DNA of 64,000 nt from Actinomadura pelletieri DSM 43383 (lineage in GTDB: Bacteria > Actinomycetota > Actinomycetes > Streptosporangiales > Streptosporangiaceae): NCBI RefSeq assembly GCF_003634705.1, contig NZ_RBWU01000004.1, forward strand, positions 186,001 to 250,000, in the 5' to 3' direction. A program made the position numbers and the translations under genes. The notes under the pieces were generated by a model. The model was not told the DNA's origin and did no database searches. It saw nothing but the letters and a program-made list of their open reading frames with translations. Shown piece by piece: positions 7,942 through 17,175 of the stretch; the first letter of the stretch is position 1; every line of letters begins with the position of its first letter.

Positions 7942-8957
7942 AAAGAACAATGCGCGCGGCCTTCACCGCGTCCGTGGCCGCCGTCGTGGCCGTCGGCCTC
8001 GCCGGGTGCGGCTCGGGCGGCGGGGACGGTAAGTCGGGCCCTGACGTCCGCATCGGGCAGTACGCCGGGTTCTCGCTGTTCGACGCGCCCACCTACGCGG
8101 CGTTCGGCACGGGACTGATGGACAAGGCGGCCCGCGACGGCGGCTTCAGCGCCCAGCGCAAGACGGTCGGCAACGGCACCGACCTCGTCGCGGGCATGAT
8201 GAGCGGCGCCGTCGACTTCGGCGTGCTGCCCGCCGCGACGGTCATGGCCGTCAACGCCAAGCGGGGCGCGCCCGTCCTGAAGATGGTGTCGTGCACCTTC
8301 GACGGCGCCGCGATCGTGTTCGTCGGCGCCGCCAAGTACGAGAGGTCGCGCGGCGACGACATCACCGCCTACGACGGCGGCAACTGGGGCTACTCCAAGG
8401 TCGGCTCGCAGTCGGAGATCCTGGGACGGCTCGTCGCCGACAAGGTCGGGATCGGCTGGAAGAACCAGAAGGGCATCGCGCTCGGCCCCGTCACCGCGTA
8501 CGTCCCCGCGCTGAAGACCGGCCGGGTCGACATGATCATGACCGACGCGACCGGTGCGGCGCTCGCGCTGGAGCAGAAGGCCGGGTACGTGGTGCACAAC
8601 ACCAACGGATCCGGCAGGTACTTCGCGCAGTCGGCGGCGTGCAACGGCGTGGCGACCACGGCGGCGTTCGCCAAGAAGCACCCGAAGGTCGTCGACGCCG
8701 TCGTCCGCGCGCAGGAGGAGGCGCGGCGCAAGCTGCTGAACACCGAATCCGGCGCGCTGCTCCAGCTCATGACGCCCGACTTCCGCAGGTCCGCGGCCGA
8801 GGGCTTCCCCCGCGCCTGGGAGCTGTTCGCGCCCGCCGTCCGCGCCGCCGACACCAACCCGGTGGACGCGCAGGTCAAGGCCGCCGTCGAGTACGCGCGG
8901 ATCCAAGGGGTGCCGAACCCCGACCCGAAGGCGGTCGCCGTCGGGGACGGCCGATGA
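7938..8957 (+). CDS. ABC substrate-binding lipoprotein, NMT1/THI5-like
   Basis: 339 residues. Signal sequence with lipobox LAGC (residues 21-24), so an outer-face membrane-anchored binding protein. The fold follows the taurine/sulfonate/pyrimidine-precursor (SsuA/THI5) type: early GQYAGFSLFDAPTYAAFGTGLMD and a middle hinge VGSQSEILGR. ATGA overlap with the ATPase gene. Ligand unknown; the neighbouring regulon predicts a small organic acid or cyclic amide rather than nitrate (inference). Confidence 0.85.
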   Translation: MKRTMRAAFTASVAAVVAVGLAGCGSGGGDGKSGPDVRIGQYAGFSLFDAPTYAAFGTGLMDKAARDGGFSAQRKTVGNGTDLVAGMMSGAVDFGVLPAATVMAVNAKRGAPVLKMVSCTFDGAAIVFVGAAKYERSRGDDITAYDGGNWGYSKVGSQSEILGRLVADKVGIGWKNQKGIALGPVTAYVPALKTGRVDMIMTDATGAALALEQKAGYVVHNTNGSGRYFAQSAACNGVATTAAFAKKHPKVVDAVVRAQEEARRKLLNTESGALLQLMTPDFRRSAAEGFPRAWELFAPAVRAADTNPVDAQVKAAVEYARIQGVPNPDPKAVAVGDGR

Positions 8958-9730
8958 GCGGCGGCGCCGTCCGATGGCGCGGCCCCGGTACGCGCGTGCT
9001 GCTGCTGCGGGTCGCCGCCGGGGCCGCGCTGGTCGCGTGCTGGCAGGCGGCGTCCTACTCCGACGTGCTGGTGCTCGGCACCGGGCGTCCCTCCGAGTTG
9101 ACGGACGTCGTGCGCGGCTGGTTCGACGGCCCGGCGATGGCCGAGGCGGTGGGGTCCACGCTGTGGTCGGCCGCCGCCGGACTCGCCGTCGGTGTCGCGG
9201 GCGCGCTCGCGCTGTTGCTGCTGACCACGAACCGCTACACGACGCGGCTGTCGATGCCGCTGGTCGCGGCGGCGAACGCCGTGCCGAAGATCGTGCTGGC
9301 CCCGCTGTTCATCATGTGGTTCGGCATCGGCCGCGTCACCACCGTCGCGTTCGTGGCGACGCTCGTCGGCTTCATCGTCTTCTACAACCTCAACGCCGGG
9401 GTGCGGAGCATCGACCCGCTGCTGCGCCGCCAGGTCACGGCCTGGGGCGGGGGACGGCGCTGGATCCTCGGCGAGGTGACCGTCCCGGCGGTCATGGGCT
9501 GGCTCATCGCGTCCCTGCGGGTGAGCGCCGCGTTCGCGCTGCTGGCCGCCGTCGTCGTGGAGTACCTCGGGTCGGAGACCGGCATCGGGTACCAGATCAG
9601 CCAGGCGCAGGCCGCGCAGTCGGCGTCGGCGGTGATGGCGATGTCGATCCTCGTCGGCGTCCTAGGCCTGGGCATCGACCGGGCGATCCTGGGGCTGGAA
9701 CGCCGGCTGCTGCGCTGGAGGGCCGCGTGA
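8954..9730 (+). CDS. ABC importer permease 1
   Basis: 258 residues with about six membrane segments and the BPD-transporter coupling-loop signature region (VTAWGGGRRWILGEVTVPAVMGWLIASLRVS, residues about 160-190). SsuC/TauC family. Overlaps the binding-protein gene by 4 nt and permease 2 by 4 nt. Confidence 0.85.
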   Translation: MSGGAVRWRGPGTRVLLLRVAAGAALVACWQAASYSDVLVLGTGRPSELTDVVRGWFDGPAMAEAVGSTLWSAAAGLAVGVAGALALLLLTTNRYTTRLSMPLVAAANAVPKIVLAPLFIMWFGIGRVTTVAFVATLVGFIVFYNLNAGVRSIDPLLRRQVTAWGGGRRWILGEVTVPAVMGWLIASLRVSAAFALLAAVVVEYLGSETGIGYQISQAQAAQSASAVMAMSILVGVLGLGIDRAILGLERRLLRWRAA

Positions 9731-10485
9731 GGGCGCGCGCGGCGAACCTGCTCGGGACCCTCTCCGCGGTCGGGCTGCTGGTCGCGGCCTGGTGGTGGAC
9801 GACGTCGACCGGCCTGCTCGACCCGTTCTACTTCGGCAGTCCGGGCCGGGTCGCCCGCGTCATCGGCGGCTGGGCGGAGGACGGGACGCTGCTGCGCGAC
9901 ACGACCGCCACGGTCCTCGTCCTCCTCCTCGGCTGCCTCGCCGGAACCGTCACGGGCGTCGCGGTCGGCGCCGCCATGGCTCTGCGGCCGACGCTGCGCG
10001 CCGCGTTCGAGCCGTACTTCGCGTTCTTCAACGCCGTCCCGCGCCTGGTCTTCTACCCGATGTTCGCGATCGTCCTCGGCTTCGGCCTGTCGGCGAAGGT
10101 CATCTACGTGGCGTTCGTCGTGGTGTTCCTGGTCGCGGCGAACACGGCGGCCGGTCTCGCCGCGCTCGACGGCGGTCTCGCCGACCACGTCCGGATGCTG
10201 GGCGCCGACGGGCGCCAGCTCGCCGTCCACCTGTACGGCCCCTCGCTGCTGGTCTGGCTGCTCGCGACGAGCCGCACCAGCGTCGGGCTGGCGCTCCAGG
10301 GCGTCATCGTCGCCGAGCTGATCGGCACGGCCGCCGGGCTCGGCCATCTCGCCGCCGAGGGGCAGAGCCTGTTCGACATCGACGTCGTCTGGGCGTCGAT
10401 CGTGGTGATGGTCGTCGTGGCGGTGACCTTGGACGCCGCGCTCGCCCTCGTCGAGCGCAGAACCGAGCACTGGCAGGCCGCCTGA
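9727..10485 (+). CDS. ABC importer permease 2
   Basis: 252 residues, GTG start overlapping the permease 1 stop. Six predicted membrane segments and an EAA-type loop (DHVRMLGADGRQLAVHLYGPSLLVWLLATSRTS). Not a duplicate of permease 1 at sequence level, so the importer is likely a heterodimer. Last gene of the operon; a 173-bp gap holding TetR-type operators follows. Confidence 0.85.
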   Translation: MRARAANLLGTLSAVGLLVAAWWWTTSTGLLDPFYFGSPGRVARVIGGWAEDGTLLRDTTATVLVLLLGCLAGTVTGVAVGAAMALRPTLRAAFEPYFAFFNAVPRLVFYPMFAIVLGFGLSAKVIYVAFVVVFLVAANTAAGLAALDGGLADHVRMLGADGRQLAVHLYGPSLLVWLLATSRTSVGLALQGVIVAELIGTAAGLGHLAAEGQSLFDIDVVWASIVVMVVVAVTLDAALALVERRTEHWQAA

Positions 10486-10527
10486 GCGCACGAACCGTGT
10501 CACGAGCCCTCTTATCGGTGCCCGTGT

Positions 10528-10547
10528 AGACCGAATGGTCGGTAAAT
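10528..10547. promoter_or_regulatory. Partial TetR-type operator upstream of paa
   Basis: AGACCGAATGGTCGGTAAAT contains ACCG-N6-CGGT and a GGTCGGTAAA arm matching one half of the strong palindrome at 10605-10628. Probably an auxiliary site for the same regulator. Confidence 0.45.
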
Positions 10548-10604
10548 ACATGGGCCCCTGACGTGCCCACATGTTGCGCCGGGGCGGGTTCGCGTGTCAC
10601 CCTA

Positions 10605-10628
10605 TTTACAGACCGATCGGTCAGTAAA
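10605..10628. promoter_or_regulatory. 24-bp TetR-type palindrome, probable paa operator
   Basis: TTTAC and GTAAA flank a central GACCGATCGGTC; the whole 24 bp is symmetric except one base per arm. It ends 30 bp before the paaA start, so a bound repressor would block the promoter. PaaR-type TetR regulators of phenylacetate operons bind such sites, but no tetR gene lies beside this cluster. Confidence 0.65.
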
Positions 10629-10658
10629 TCGATCGGCCGGAACTTCGGTGGAGGAACC

Positions 10659-11603
10659 ATGACGGGCCAGGACGTCGCCGAGCGCGAGCTCGCGGCGCGC
10701 TTCGAGGCGACGATCGCCGGCCACGATCGCGTCGAGCCGCGCGACTGGATGCCGGCGGGCTACCGCGCGACGCTGGTGCGCCAGATCGCCCAGCACGCCC
10801 ACTCGGAGATCATCGGCATGCAGCCCGAGGGCAACTGGATCACCCGGGCCCCGTCGCTGCGCCGCAAGGCGATTCTGCTCGCCAAGGTGCAGGACGAGGC
10901 CGGGCACGGCCTCTACCTCTACTCCGCGTGCGAGACGCTCGGCGTCACCCGCGAGGAGCTGACCGAGCGCCTGCTCTCCGGAGCCCAGAAGTACTCGTCG
11001 ATCTTCAACTATCCGACGCTGACCTACGCCGACGTGGGCGCCATCGGATGGCTCGTGGACGGCGCCGCGATCTGCAACCAGGTCCCGCTGTGCCGGACGT
11101 CCTACGGCCCCTACGGCCGGGCGATGATCCGCATCTGCAAGGAGGAGTCGTTCCACCAGCGGCAGGGCTACGAACTGCTCGCCGCGATGATGCGGGGCAC
11201 CGACGAGCAGCGGGCGATGGTGCAGGAGTCGGTCGACCGGTTCTGGTGGCCCGCCCTGATGATGTTCGGCCCGCCCGACGACGACTCCCCGAACACGGCG
11301 CGGTCGATGGCGTGGGGCATCAAGCGGCACACCAACGACGAACTGCGCCAGCGGATGGTGGACATGACCGTCCCGCAGGCGGAGGCGCTGGGCGTGACGC
11401 TGCCCGACCCGGAGCTGAAGTGGAACGAGGAGCGGCGGTCCTATGACTTCGGCGGCCCGGACTGGGACGAGTTCTGGTCCGTGGTGAAGGGCGACGGCCC
11501 GTGCAACGCCCAGCGCCTCGCCCACCGCCGCAGGGCCTGGGAGGAAGGCGCCTGGGTCCGCGAGGCCGCCCTGGCCTTCGCCGCCGCGGAGGGGGCCGAG
11601 TGA
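10659..11603 (+). CDS. paaA: Phenylacetyl-CoA 1,2-epoxidase, catalytic subunit PaaA
   Basis: 314 residues, ferritin-like di-iron oxygenase subunit. Probable metal ligands are visible: E50 (AHSEIIGMQPEGNW), E80 and H83 (QDEAGH), and the EESFHQRQGYE block at 162-172. It inserts one oxygen into the aromatic ring of phenylacetyl-CoA. GAGG 5 nt before the ATG. First gene of paaABCDE, directly behind the palindrome. Confidence 0.96.
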   Translation: MTGQDVAERELAARFEATIAGHDRVEPRDWMPAGYRATLVRQIAQHAHSEIIGMQPEGNWITRAPSLRRKAILLAKVQDEAGHGLYLYSACETLGVTREELTERLLSGAQKYSSIFNYPTLTYADVGAIGWLVDGAAICNQVPLCRTSYGPYGRAMIRICKEESFHQRQGYELLAAMMRGTDEQRAMVQESVDRFWWPALMMFGPPDDDSPNTARSMAWGIKRHTNDELRQRMVDMTVPQAEALGVTLPDPELKWNEERRSYDFGGPDWDEFWSVVKGDGPCNAQRLAHRRRAWEEGAWVREAALAFAAAEGAE

Positions 11604-11896
11604 GTCGAGAGATGAGACGCCAATGGCCGCTGTACGAGGTGTTCGTGCGCGGCAGGCACGGGCTGAACCATGTGCACGTCGGGTCGCTGCACGCCGCCGA
11701 CGACCGGATGGCCGTCCGGCACGCCCGCGACGTGTACACCCGGCGCAACGAGGGCGTGAGCATCTGGGTCATGCGGTCGGACGCGGTCGTGGCGTCCAGC
11801 CCCGACGAGAAGGACCCGCTGTTCGCGCCGGGCGGCGACAAGGTCTACCGGCACCCCACCTTCGCCGCCATGTCCGACGACGTCCCCCACATGTGA
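11600..11896 (+). CDS. paaB: Phenylacetyl-CoA epoxidase subunit PaaB
   Basis: 98 residues, the family length. WPLYEVFVRGRHGLNHVHVGSLHAADDRMA and the later VYRHPTF are diagnostic. Small subunit bridging PaaAC heterodimers. The GTG overlaps the paaA TGA; an in-frame ATG 12 nt later (11612) is an alternative start. Confidence 0.95.
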   Translation: MSREMRRQWPLYEVFVRGRHGLNHVHVGSLHAADDRMAVRHARDVYTRRNEGVSIWVMRSDAVVASSPDEKDPLFAPGGDKVYRHPTFAAMSDDVPHM

Positions 11897-11906
11897 GGCG
11901 ACCCCG

Positions 11907-12821
11907 ATGACCGACCATGCGAACGCCTACGCGGGGCTCCTCGGCGGGGACGACTCCCAGTGGGCCTTCGGCACCGACTTCGAGGACCCGCTCGCGGGCG
12001 TCGACACCACGCTGCCCGACGGCGTCGACGGGACCGACCTGGCGACGTACTGCCTGATGCTCGCCGACGACGCCCTGGTGCTGTCGCACCGGCTCGCGGA
12101 GTGGTGCAGCAACGCCCCCGACCTCGAAGACGACATCGCCCTGGCCAACATCGCGCTGGACCTGCTCGGCCAGGCCCGGCTGCTGCTGGCGCGCGCCGCC
12201 GCGGCCGACCCTGGGGTCGTCCCCGCGCTGCCCGCGGGGTCGCCCGTCCCGCCGGAGGACGCCCTCGCCTACTTCCGCGCGGCCGCCGAGTTCCGCAACG
12301 TCCGGCTGGTGGAGGCCGAGAACGGCGACTTCGGCCGCACGATCGCCCGGCTCCTGCTGTTCGCCACCTGGCGGCTGGAGATCTTCCAGCGGCTCGTGTC
12401 GAGCCGGGACCGGGTCCTCGCCGCGATCGCGGCCAAGGGCGTCAAGGAGCTGGCGTATCACCGCGACTACGCCGGACGCTGGTTCCTGACGCTCGCCCGC
12501 GGCACCGGGGAGTCGCGCCGCCGCGTCGTCGCGGGGCTGGAGGCGGTGTGGCCGCTGCACGCGGAGCTGCTCACGACCCATCCGGTCGAACTGCGGGCCG
12601 CCCGCGCGGGCGTCGGCGTCGCCCCCGACACCGTGGCCGCCGAGGTCGGCGTCCTGCTCGACCAGGTGCTGTCGGTCGGCGGGGTCGCCCGTCCCGACGT
12701 GCGCCCGCTCGCCGGGGTGAACGGCCGGACCGGACGCGACGGTCTCCACACCGAGGCCCTGAGCCGCATGCTCGCCGAGATGCAGGTGGTGGCCAGGGAG
12801 CACCCGAGGGGGGCGTGGTGA
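11907..12821 (+). CDS. paaC: Phenylacetyl-CoA epoxidase structural subunit PaaC
   Basis: 304 residues, ferritin-like fold without the full metal site; partner of PaaA. Family stretches: LADDALVLSHRLAEWCSNAPDLEDDIALANIALDLLGQARLL near residues 48-90 and ELAYHRDYAGRWFLTLARGTGES. The N-terminus (TDHANAYAGLLGGDDSQWAFG) is longer than in E. coli PaaC, as usual for actinobacterial forms. Ten-nt gap after paaB. Confidence 0.95.
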   Translation: MTDHANAYAGLLGGDDSQWAFGTDFEDPLAGVDTTLPDGVDGTDLATYCLMLADDALVLSHRLAEWCSNAPDLEDDIALANIALDLLGQARLLLARAAAADPGVVPALPAGSPVPPEDALAYFRAAAEFRNVRLVEAENGDFGRTIARLLLFATWRLEIFQRLVSSRDRVLAAIAAKGVKELAYHRDYAGRWFLTLARGTGESRRRVVAGLEAVWPLHAELLTTHPVELRAARAGVGVAPDTVAAEVGVLLDQVLSVGGVARPDVRPLAGVNGRTGRDGLHTEALSRMLAEMQVVAREHPRGAW

Positions 12822-13318
12822 GCACGGCGACGCGTGACGCCTGGCGGGTCGCGGCCTCGGTCACCGACCCGGAGATGCCGATGCTCACGCTCCACGACCT
12901 CGGCGTCCTGCGGGACGTGGCGGTCGTGGACGGACGCGTGATCGTCACGATCACCCCGACCTACTCGGGCTGCCCCGCGATGGCCACCATGCGCGACGAC
13001 CTCCTGCACCGCCTCGCCGGCGCCGGTTTCGCGGACGCCGAGGTCCGCGTCAGCCTGCACCCGGCCTGGTCCAGCGATTGGATCACCGACCGGGGCCGGG
13101 CCGCGCTGGCCGAGCACGGACTGTCGCCCCCCGGCCCGGCGCCCGCGCGGAACGGGCCGGTTCCGCTGACGCTGCTGCCGCGCCGCCGCGCGCTCACCTG
13201 CCCCCGCTGCGGCTCGTCCGACACCGAGCTGACCTCGGAGTTCGGGCCCACCGCCTGCAAGGCCCTGTACCGGTGCACGGCGTGCCTGGAGCCGTTCGAG
13301 CACGTGAAGGAGATCTGA
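12818..13318 (+). CDS. paaD: PaaD, Fe-S/assembly factor of the epoxidase
   Basis: 166 residues. N-terminal MIP18/DUF59 domain (VTDPEMPMLTLHDLGVLRDV, TPTYSGCPAM with its conserved cysteine) and a C-terminal zinc-ribbon CPRCGS...CTACLEPF. PaaD is needed for maturation of the epoxidase. GTG start overlaps the paaC stop (GTGA). Confidence 0.94.
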   Translation: MSTATRDAWRVAASVTDPEMPMLTLHDLGVLRDVAVVDGRVIVTITPTYSGCPAMATMRDDLLHRLAGAGFADAEVRVSLHPAWSSDWITDRGRAALAEHGLSPPGPAPARNGPVPLTLLPRRRALTCPRCGSSDTELTSEFGPTACKALYRCTACLEPFEHVKEI

Positions 13319-13319
13319 C

Positions 13320-14402
13320 ATGACGGTCGACCACGCCGCGGCCACCACCCGCGCGGCCTTCCACCGGCTGACGGTCGCGGACGTCGAACGGCTCACCGAC
13401 GACTCCGCGGCCATCACCTTCGACGTCCCGTCCGACCTGCGCGGCGCGTTCGACTTCGCCGCCGGCCAGTCGCTCACCCTGCGCCGGACGATCGACGGGG
13501 CGGAACACCGCCGCTCGTACTCGATCTGCGCGCCCACCGGGGCACGGCCGCGGATCGGCGTCCGCGAGATCCCCGGCGGGCTGTTCTCCTCGTGGCTCGT
13601 CCGGGAGGTGCGGCCCGGCGACGGCGTCGAGGTGCAGCGCCCGAGCGGCGGGTTCCGCGCCGACCCGGGCACCGGCGGACGCCACCTGTGCGTGGCCGCG
13701 GGGTCGGGGATCACGCCGATGCTGTCGATCGCGGCGACCGTCCTCGCCGACCCCGACGCGGAGGTCACGCTCCTCTACGGCAACCGGACCAGCGGAACCG
13801 TCATGTTCGCCGAGGAACTCGCCGACCTCAAGGACCGGCACGGCCCCCGGTTCCAGCTCGTGCACGTCCTGTCGCGCGAGCCGCGCGCCGTCGACCTGCT
13901 CTCCGGCCGCCTGGAGGCCGACCGGCTGCGCCGCCTCCTTGCCGCGTTCGTGCCCGTCACCGCCCTGGACCACGTCTGGCTGTGCGGCCCGCTCGGCATG
14001 ATCGAGGGCGCCCGGGAGGTGCTCGCCGAGGCCGGGGTGGACGCGTCCCGCGTCCATGTCGAGCTGTTCTACGTGGACGAGCCGCCCCCCGAGGTCCGGC
14101 GCGCGGACGAGACCGTGAGCGGCGAGACGAGCGACGTCACCATCGTGCTCGACGGCCGTGCCACGACCTCGGCCCTGCCCCGCGACCGCACCCTCCTCGA
14201 CGGCGCCACCGCCGGCCGCAACGACCTGCCGTTCGCCTGCAAGGGCGGCGTGTGCGGAACCTGCCGCGCGAAGGTCCGCGCCGGCGAGGTCGACATGCGC
14301 CGCAACTACGCCCTCGAACCGGACGAGGTCGCCGCCGGTTTCGTCCTCACCTGCCAGTCCTTCGCCGTCAGCGACGCCGTGACCGTCGACTACGACGCCT
14401 GA
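13320..14402 (+). CDS. paaE: Phenylacetyl-CoA epoxidase reductase PaaE
   Basis: 360 residues. FAD domain (RRSYSICA), NAD-binding domain (AAGSGITPMLSIA) and C-terminal plant-type [2Fe-2S] ferredoxin domain CKGGVCGTC with a distal cysteine in VLTCQS. Passes electrons from NADPH to PaaA. One nt after the paaD stop. Confidence 0.96.
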   Translation: MTVDHAAATTRAAFHRLTVADVERLTDDSAAITFDVPSDLRGAFDFAAGQSLTLRRTIDGAEHRRSYSICAPTGARPRIGVREIPGGLFSSWLVREVRPGDGVEVQRPSGGFRADPGTGGRHLCVAAGSGITPMLSIAATVLADPDAEVTLLYGNRTSGTVMFAEELADLKDRHGPRFQLVHVLSREPRAVDLLSGRLEADRLRRLLAAFVPVTALDHVWLCGPLGMIEGAREVLAEAGVDASRVHVELFYVDEPPPEVRRADETVSGETSDVTIVLDGRATTSALPRDRTLLDGATAGRNDLPFACKGGVCGTCRAKVRAGEVDMRRNYALEPDEVAAGFVLTCQSFAVSDAVTVDYDA

Positions 14403-14420
14403 CCCTCCGGGAGATCCTTG

Positions 14421-15596
14421 ATGGAAGCCTTCATCGTCGATGGCGCCCGCACGCCCATCGGCCGGTACGGCGGGGCCCTCGCCCACGCGCGGCCCGACGA
14501 CCTCGCGGCCCTCGTCGTCGGCGAGGCCGTCCGCCGCGCGGGCGTCGACCCCGCCGAGGTGGACGAGGTCGTGCTCGGAGCCGCCAACCAGGCGGGGGAG
14601 GACAACCGCAACGTCGCCCGGATGGCCGCGCTGCTCGCCGGTTTCCCGGACGCCGTTCCCGGCTTCACCGTCAACCGGCTGTGCGCCTCCGGCCTGACCG
14701 CCGTGGCCACGGCCCGGCAGATGATCGCCGCCGGGGACGCGGACGTGGTCGTCGCGGGCGGCGTGGAGTCGATGACCCGCGCGCCCTGGGTCCAGGAGAA
14801 GCCCGCCAAGGCGTTCGCCAAGCCGGGCGCCGCGTTCGACACCTCCATCGGCTGGCGCTTCACCAACCCGCGACATGGCGCGGACACCACGCTGTCCATG
14901 CCGCAGACCGCCGAGCGGGTCGCCGAGCGGTGGGGGCTGACCCGCGAGGAGCTGGACGCGTTCGCGGTGCGCTCGCACGAACGCGCCCTCGACGCGATCA
15001 AGGACGGCCGGTTCGCGGACGAGATCGTCCCGGTGCCCGTCCGGGACGACCTCGTCGACACCGACGAGGGTCCCCGACCCGGGACGACGCCTGAGGTGCT
15101 GGCCCGGCTGCGTCCCGTCAACGGCCCCGGCGGGCTCGTGACCGCGGGCAACGCCAGCTCCCTCAACGACGGCGCCGCGGCGGTCGTCGTGGTGAGCGAG
15201 AGATACGCCGAACGGCGCGGGCTGCGGCCCCGCGCCCGCGTCGTCGCGGCGGCGAACGCGGGCGTCCCACCCGAGATCATGGGCATCGGCCCGGTGCCCG
15301 CCACACGCAAGGTCCTCGACCGCGCGGGCTGGACCCTGGACGACGTCGAGGCGGTCGAACTCAACGAGGCGTTCGCCTCCCAGTCCATCGCCTGCGTGCG
15401 CGACCTCGGACTCGACCTCGACATCGTCAACGCCGACGGCGGCGCCATCGCCCTCGGCCACCCGCTCGGCTGCTCCGGCACCCGCCTGGTCGTGACGCTC
15501 CTCGGCCGCCTCGAACGCGCGGGCGCCCGGCGCGGCCTCGCCACCATGTGCGTGGGTGTCGGGCAGGGCTCCGCGCTTCTTCTGGAGCGCCCGTGA
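14421..15596 (+). CDS. paaJ: Acetyl-CoA acyltransferase (3-oxoadipyl-CoA thiolase-like, PaaJ)
   Basis: 391 residues. Thiolase active-site cysteine in NRLCASGL (about residue 90), NEAFASQ, and GHPLGCSG with the C-terminal catalytic Cys/His pair. In this context it most likely cleaves 3-oxoadipyl-CoA and the 3-oxo-dehydrosuberyl-CoA intermediate. GGGAG precedes the ATG. PaaJ rather than FadA is inferred from the operon. Confidence 0.88.
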   Translation: MEAFIVDGARTPIGRYGGALAHARPDDLAALVVGEAVRRAGVDPAEVDEVVLGAANQAGEDNRNVARMAALLAGFPDAVPGFTVNRLCASGLTAVATARQMIAAGDADVVVAGGVESMTRAPWVQEKPAKAFAKPGAAFDTSIGWRFTNPRHGADTTLSMPQTAERVAERWGLTREELDAFAVRSHERALDAIKDGRFADEIVPVPVRDDLVDTDEGPRPGTTPEVLARLRPVNGPGGLVTAGNASSLNDGAAAVVVVSERYAERRGLRPRARVVAAANAGVPPEIMGIGPVPATRKVLDRAGWTLDDVEAVELNEAFASQSIACVRDLGLDLDIVNADGGAIALGHPLGCSGTRLVVTLLGRLERAGARRGLATMCVGVGQGSALLLERP

Positions 15597-16336
15597 CCGC
15601 GGTCCGGGTCGAGCAGTCGGACGACCGGGTCGTGCTCCGCCTCGACCGTCCCCACGTCCGCAACGCCATCGACCAGCAGATGGTGGACGAACTCCACGCG
15701 GCGTGCGCCCTCCTCGAAGCCGACCCGCGCGTCGCGCTGATCATCGGGACGGGCGGCACCTTCGCCGCCGGAGCCGACATCGCCCAACTGCGGGAGCGCC
15801 GCCGCGACGACGCCCTGCGCGGCGTCAACTCCGCAATCTTCGACCGGATCCACCGGCTGCCGATGCCCACGATCGCCCTGGTCGACGGGTACGCGCTCGG
15901 CGGCGGCGCCGAACTCGCCTACGCCTGCGACTTCCGTGTCGGCGCTCCCACGACGCGCATCGGCAACCCCGAACCGGGTCTCGGCATCCTGGCCGCCGCG
16001 GGCGCCTGCTGGCGGCTGGCGGAACTGGTCGGCGAGCCCGTCGCCAAGGAGATCCTGCTCGCGGGCCGCGTCCTCGACGCCGCCGAGGCCCTCGCGCTGC
16101 ACCTCCTCAACGAGGTCGTCCCCGCCGACGAACTGGAGGCGGCCGGACACCGCTGGGCGGACCGCATCCTCGCCCAGGCCCCGCTGGCGATCCGACTGAC
16201 CAAGAAGCTCTTCCACGCGCCCCGCGCCGCCCATCCGTTCATCGACGACGTCGCGCAGGCCGTCCTGTTCGAGACCGAAGAAAAACACCGCCGCATGACC
16301 GCGTTCCTCGAACGCAAGAAGAAGGGGCGCTCATGA
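15593..16336 (+). CDS. Enoyl-CoA hydratase/isomerase (PaaF/PaaG-like)
   Basis: 247 residues of the crotonase family: N-terminal VVLRLDRPHVRNAIDQQMVDEL, oxyanion-hole regions GTFAAGADIAQLR and DGYALGGGAELAYACDF, and the catalytic-region glutamate in PEPGLGILAAAGA. Could be the 2,3-dehydroadipyl-CoA hydratase (PaaF) or ring isomerase (PaaG); only one crotonase is present here, so the other must lie elsewhere. GTG overlaps the thiolase stop. Confidence 0.85.
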   Translation: MTAVRVEQSDDRVVLRLDRPHVRNAIDQQMVDELHAACALLEADPRVALIIGTGGTFAAGADIAQLRERRRDDALRGVNSAIFDRIHRLPMPTIALVDGYALGGGAELAYACDFRVGAPTTRIGNPEPGLGILAAAGACWRLAELVGEPVAKEILLAGRVLDAAEALALHLLNEVVPADELEAAGHRWADRILAQAPLAIRLTKKLFHAPRAAHPFIDDVAQAVLFETEEKHRRMTAFLERKKKGRS

Positions 16337-17175
16337 ATGTTCCGGATCGCGTCGGCGTGTACGGCGGCGGACGCATGGGGGCCGGTATCGCACACGCGTT
16401 CCTGACGGCCGGATCCACCGTGACCGTCGTCGAGTCCGACGAGGCCGCCTCGCAGTCGGCCCGCGACCGTGTCGCGACGAGCCTGGACCGCGCCGCGGAA
16501 CGCGGCCTGCTCCACGAAGACCCGCCCTCCGCTCTCGCCCGCCTCACGACAACGACCGACCCGACCGCCCTCGCCGAATCCGACCTCGTCATCGAGGCCG
16601 TCCCCGAGGACGTCGCCCTGAAGGGCACGGTGCTCGGCGTCGCGGCGTCCCATGCGCCGAAGGCCGCCCTGGCGACCAACACCAGTTCACTGTCGATCGA
16701 CCACCTGGCCCGTGACCTGCCCGACCCGTCCCGGCTGATCGGCCTGCACTTCTTCAACCCGGTGCCTGCCAGCGACCTGATCGAGATCGTGGTCGGCGCC
16801 GCGACCTCGCCCGCGCTCGTCACCGAGGCCCGGGACTGGGCCGCCGCGCTCGGCAAGACCGCGATCACCGTGACCGACTCGCCGGGCTTCGCCAGCAGCC
16901 GTCTCGGCGTGGCGCTCGCCCTGGAGGCGATGCGCATGCTGGAGGAGGGCGTCGCCTCCGCCGAGGACATCGACACGGCGATGACCCTCGGCTACCGGCA
17001 TCCCACCGGCCCGCTGCGCACCACGGACCTCGTCGGACTCGACGTCCGCCTCGCGATCGCCGAGCACCTCGAACGAGAACTGGGCCCGCGCTTCGCACCC
17101 CCCGCGATCCTCCGCGAAAAGGTCGAGGCGGGCCACCTGGGCCGAAAAACCGGCAGGGGTTTCTTCACCTGGTGA
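16333..17175 (+). CDS. paaH: 3-hydroxyacyl-CoA dehydrogenase (PaaH-like)
   Basis: 280 residues: Rossmann motif GVYGGGRMGAGIAHAF near the N-terminus (GxGxxG), catalytic His in GLHFFNPVP with the distal Glu in EIVVG, and C-terminal HCDH domain DLVGLDVRLAIAEHLE. Oxidises 3-hydroxyadipyl-CoA in the pathway. Shorter than E. coli PaaH (475), the size of 3-hydroxybutyryl-CoA dehydrogenase. Last gene of the paa run; ATGA overlap. Confidence 0.87.
   Translation: MNVPDRVGVYGGGRMGAGIAHAFLTAGSTVTVVESDEAASQSARDRVATSLDRAAERGLLHEDPPSALARLTTTTDPTALAESDLVIEAVPEDVALKGTVLGVAASHAPKAALATNTSSLSIDHLARDLPDPSRLIGLHFFNPVPASDLIEIVVGAATSPALVTEARDWAAALGKTAITVTDSPGFASSRLGVALALEAMRMLEEGVASAEDIDTAMTLGYRHPTGPLRTTDLVGLDVRLAIAEHLERELGPRFAPPAILREKVEAGHLGRKTGRGFFTW

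Noticed and set aside
13194..15461. 755-codon minus-strand frame across paaE and the thiolase
   Set aside because: Low-complexity Gly/Arg/Val-rich shadow caused by GC-rich third codon positions; the opposite strand holds clear enzyme families.
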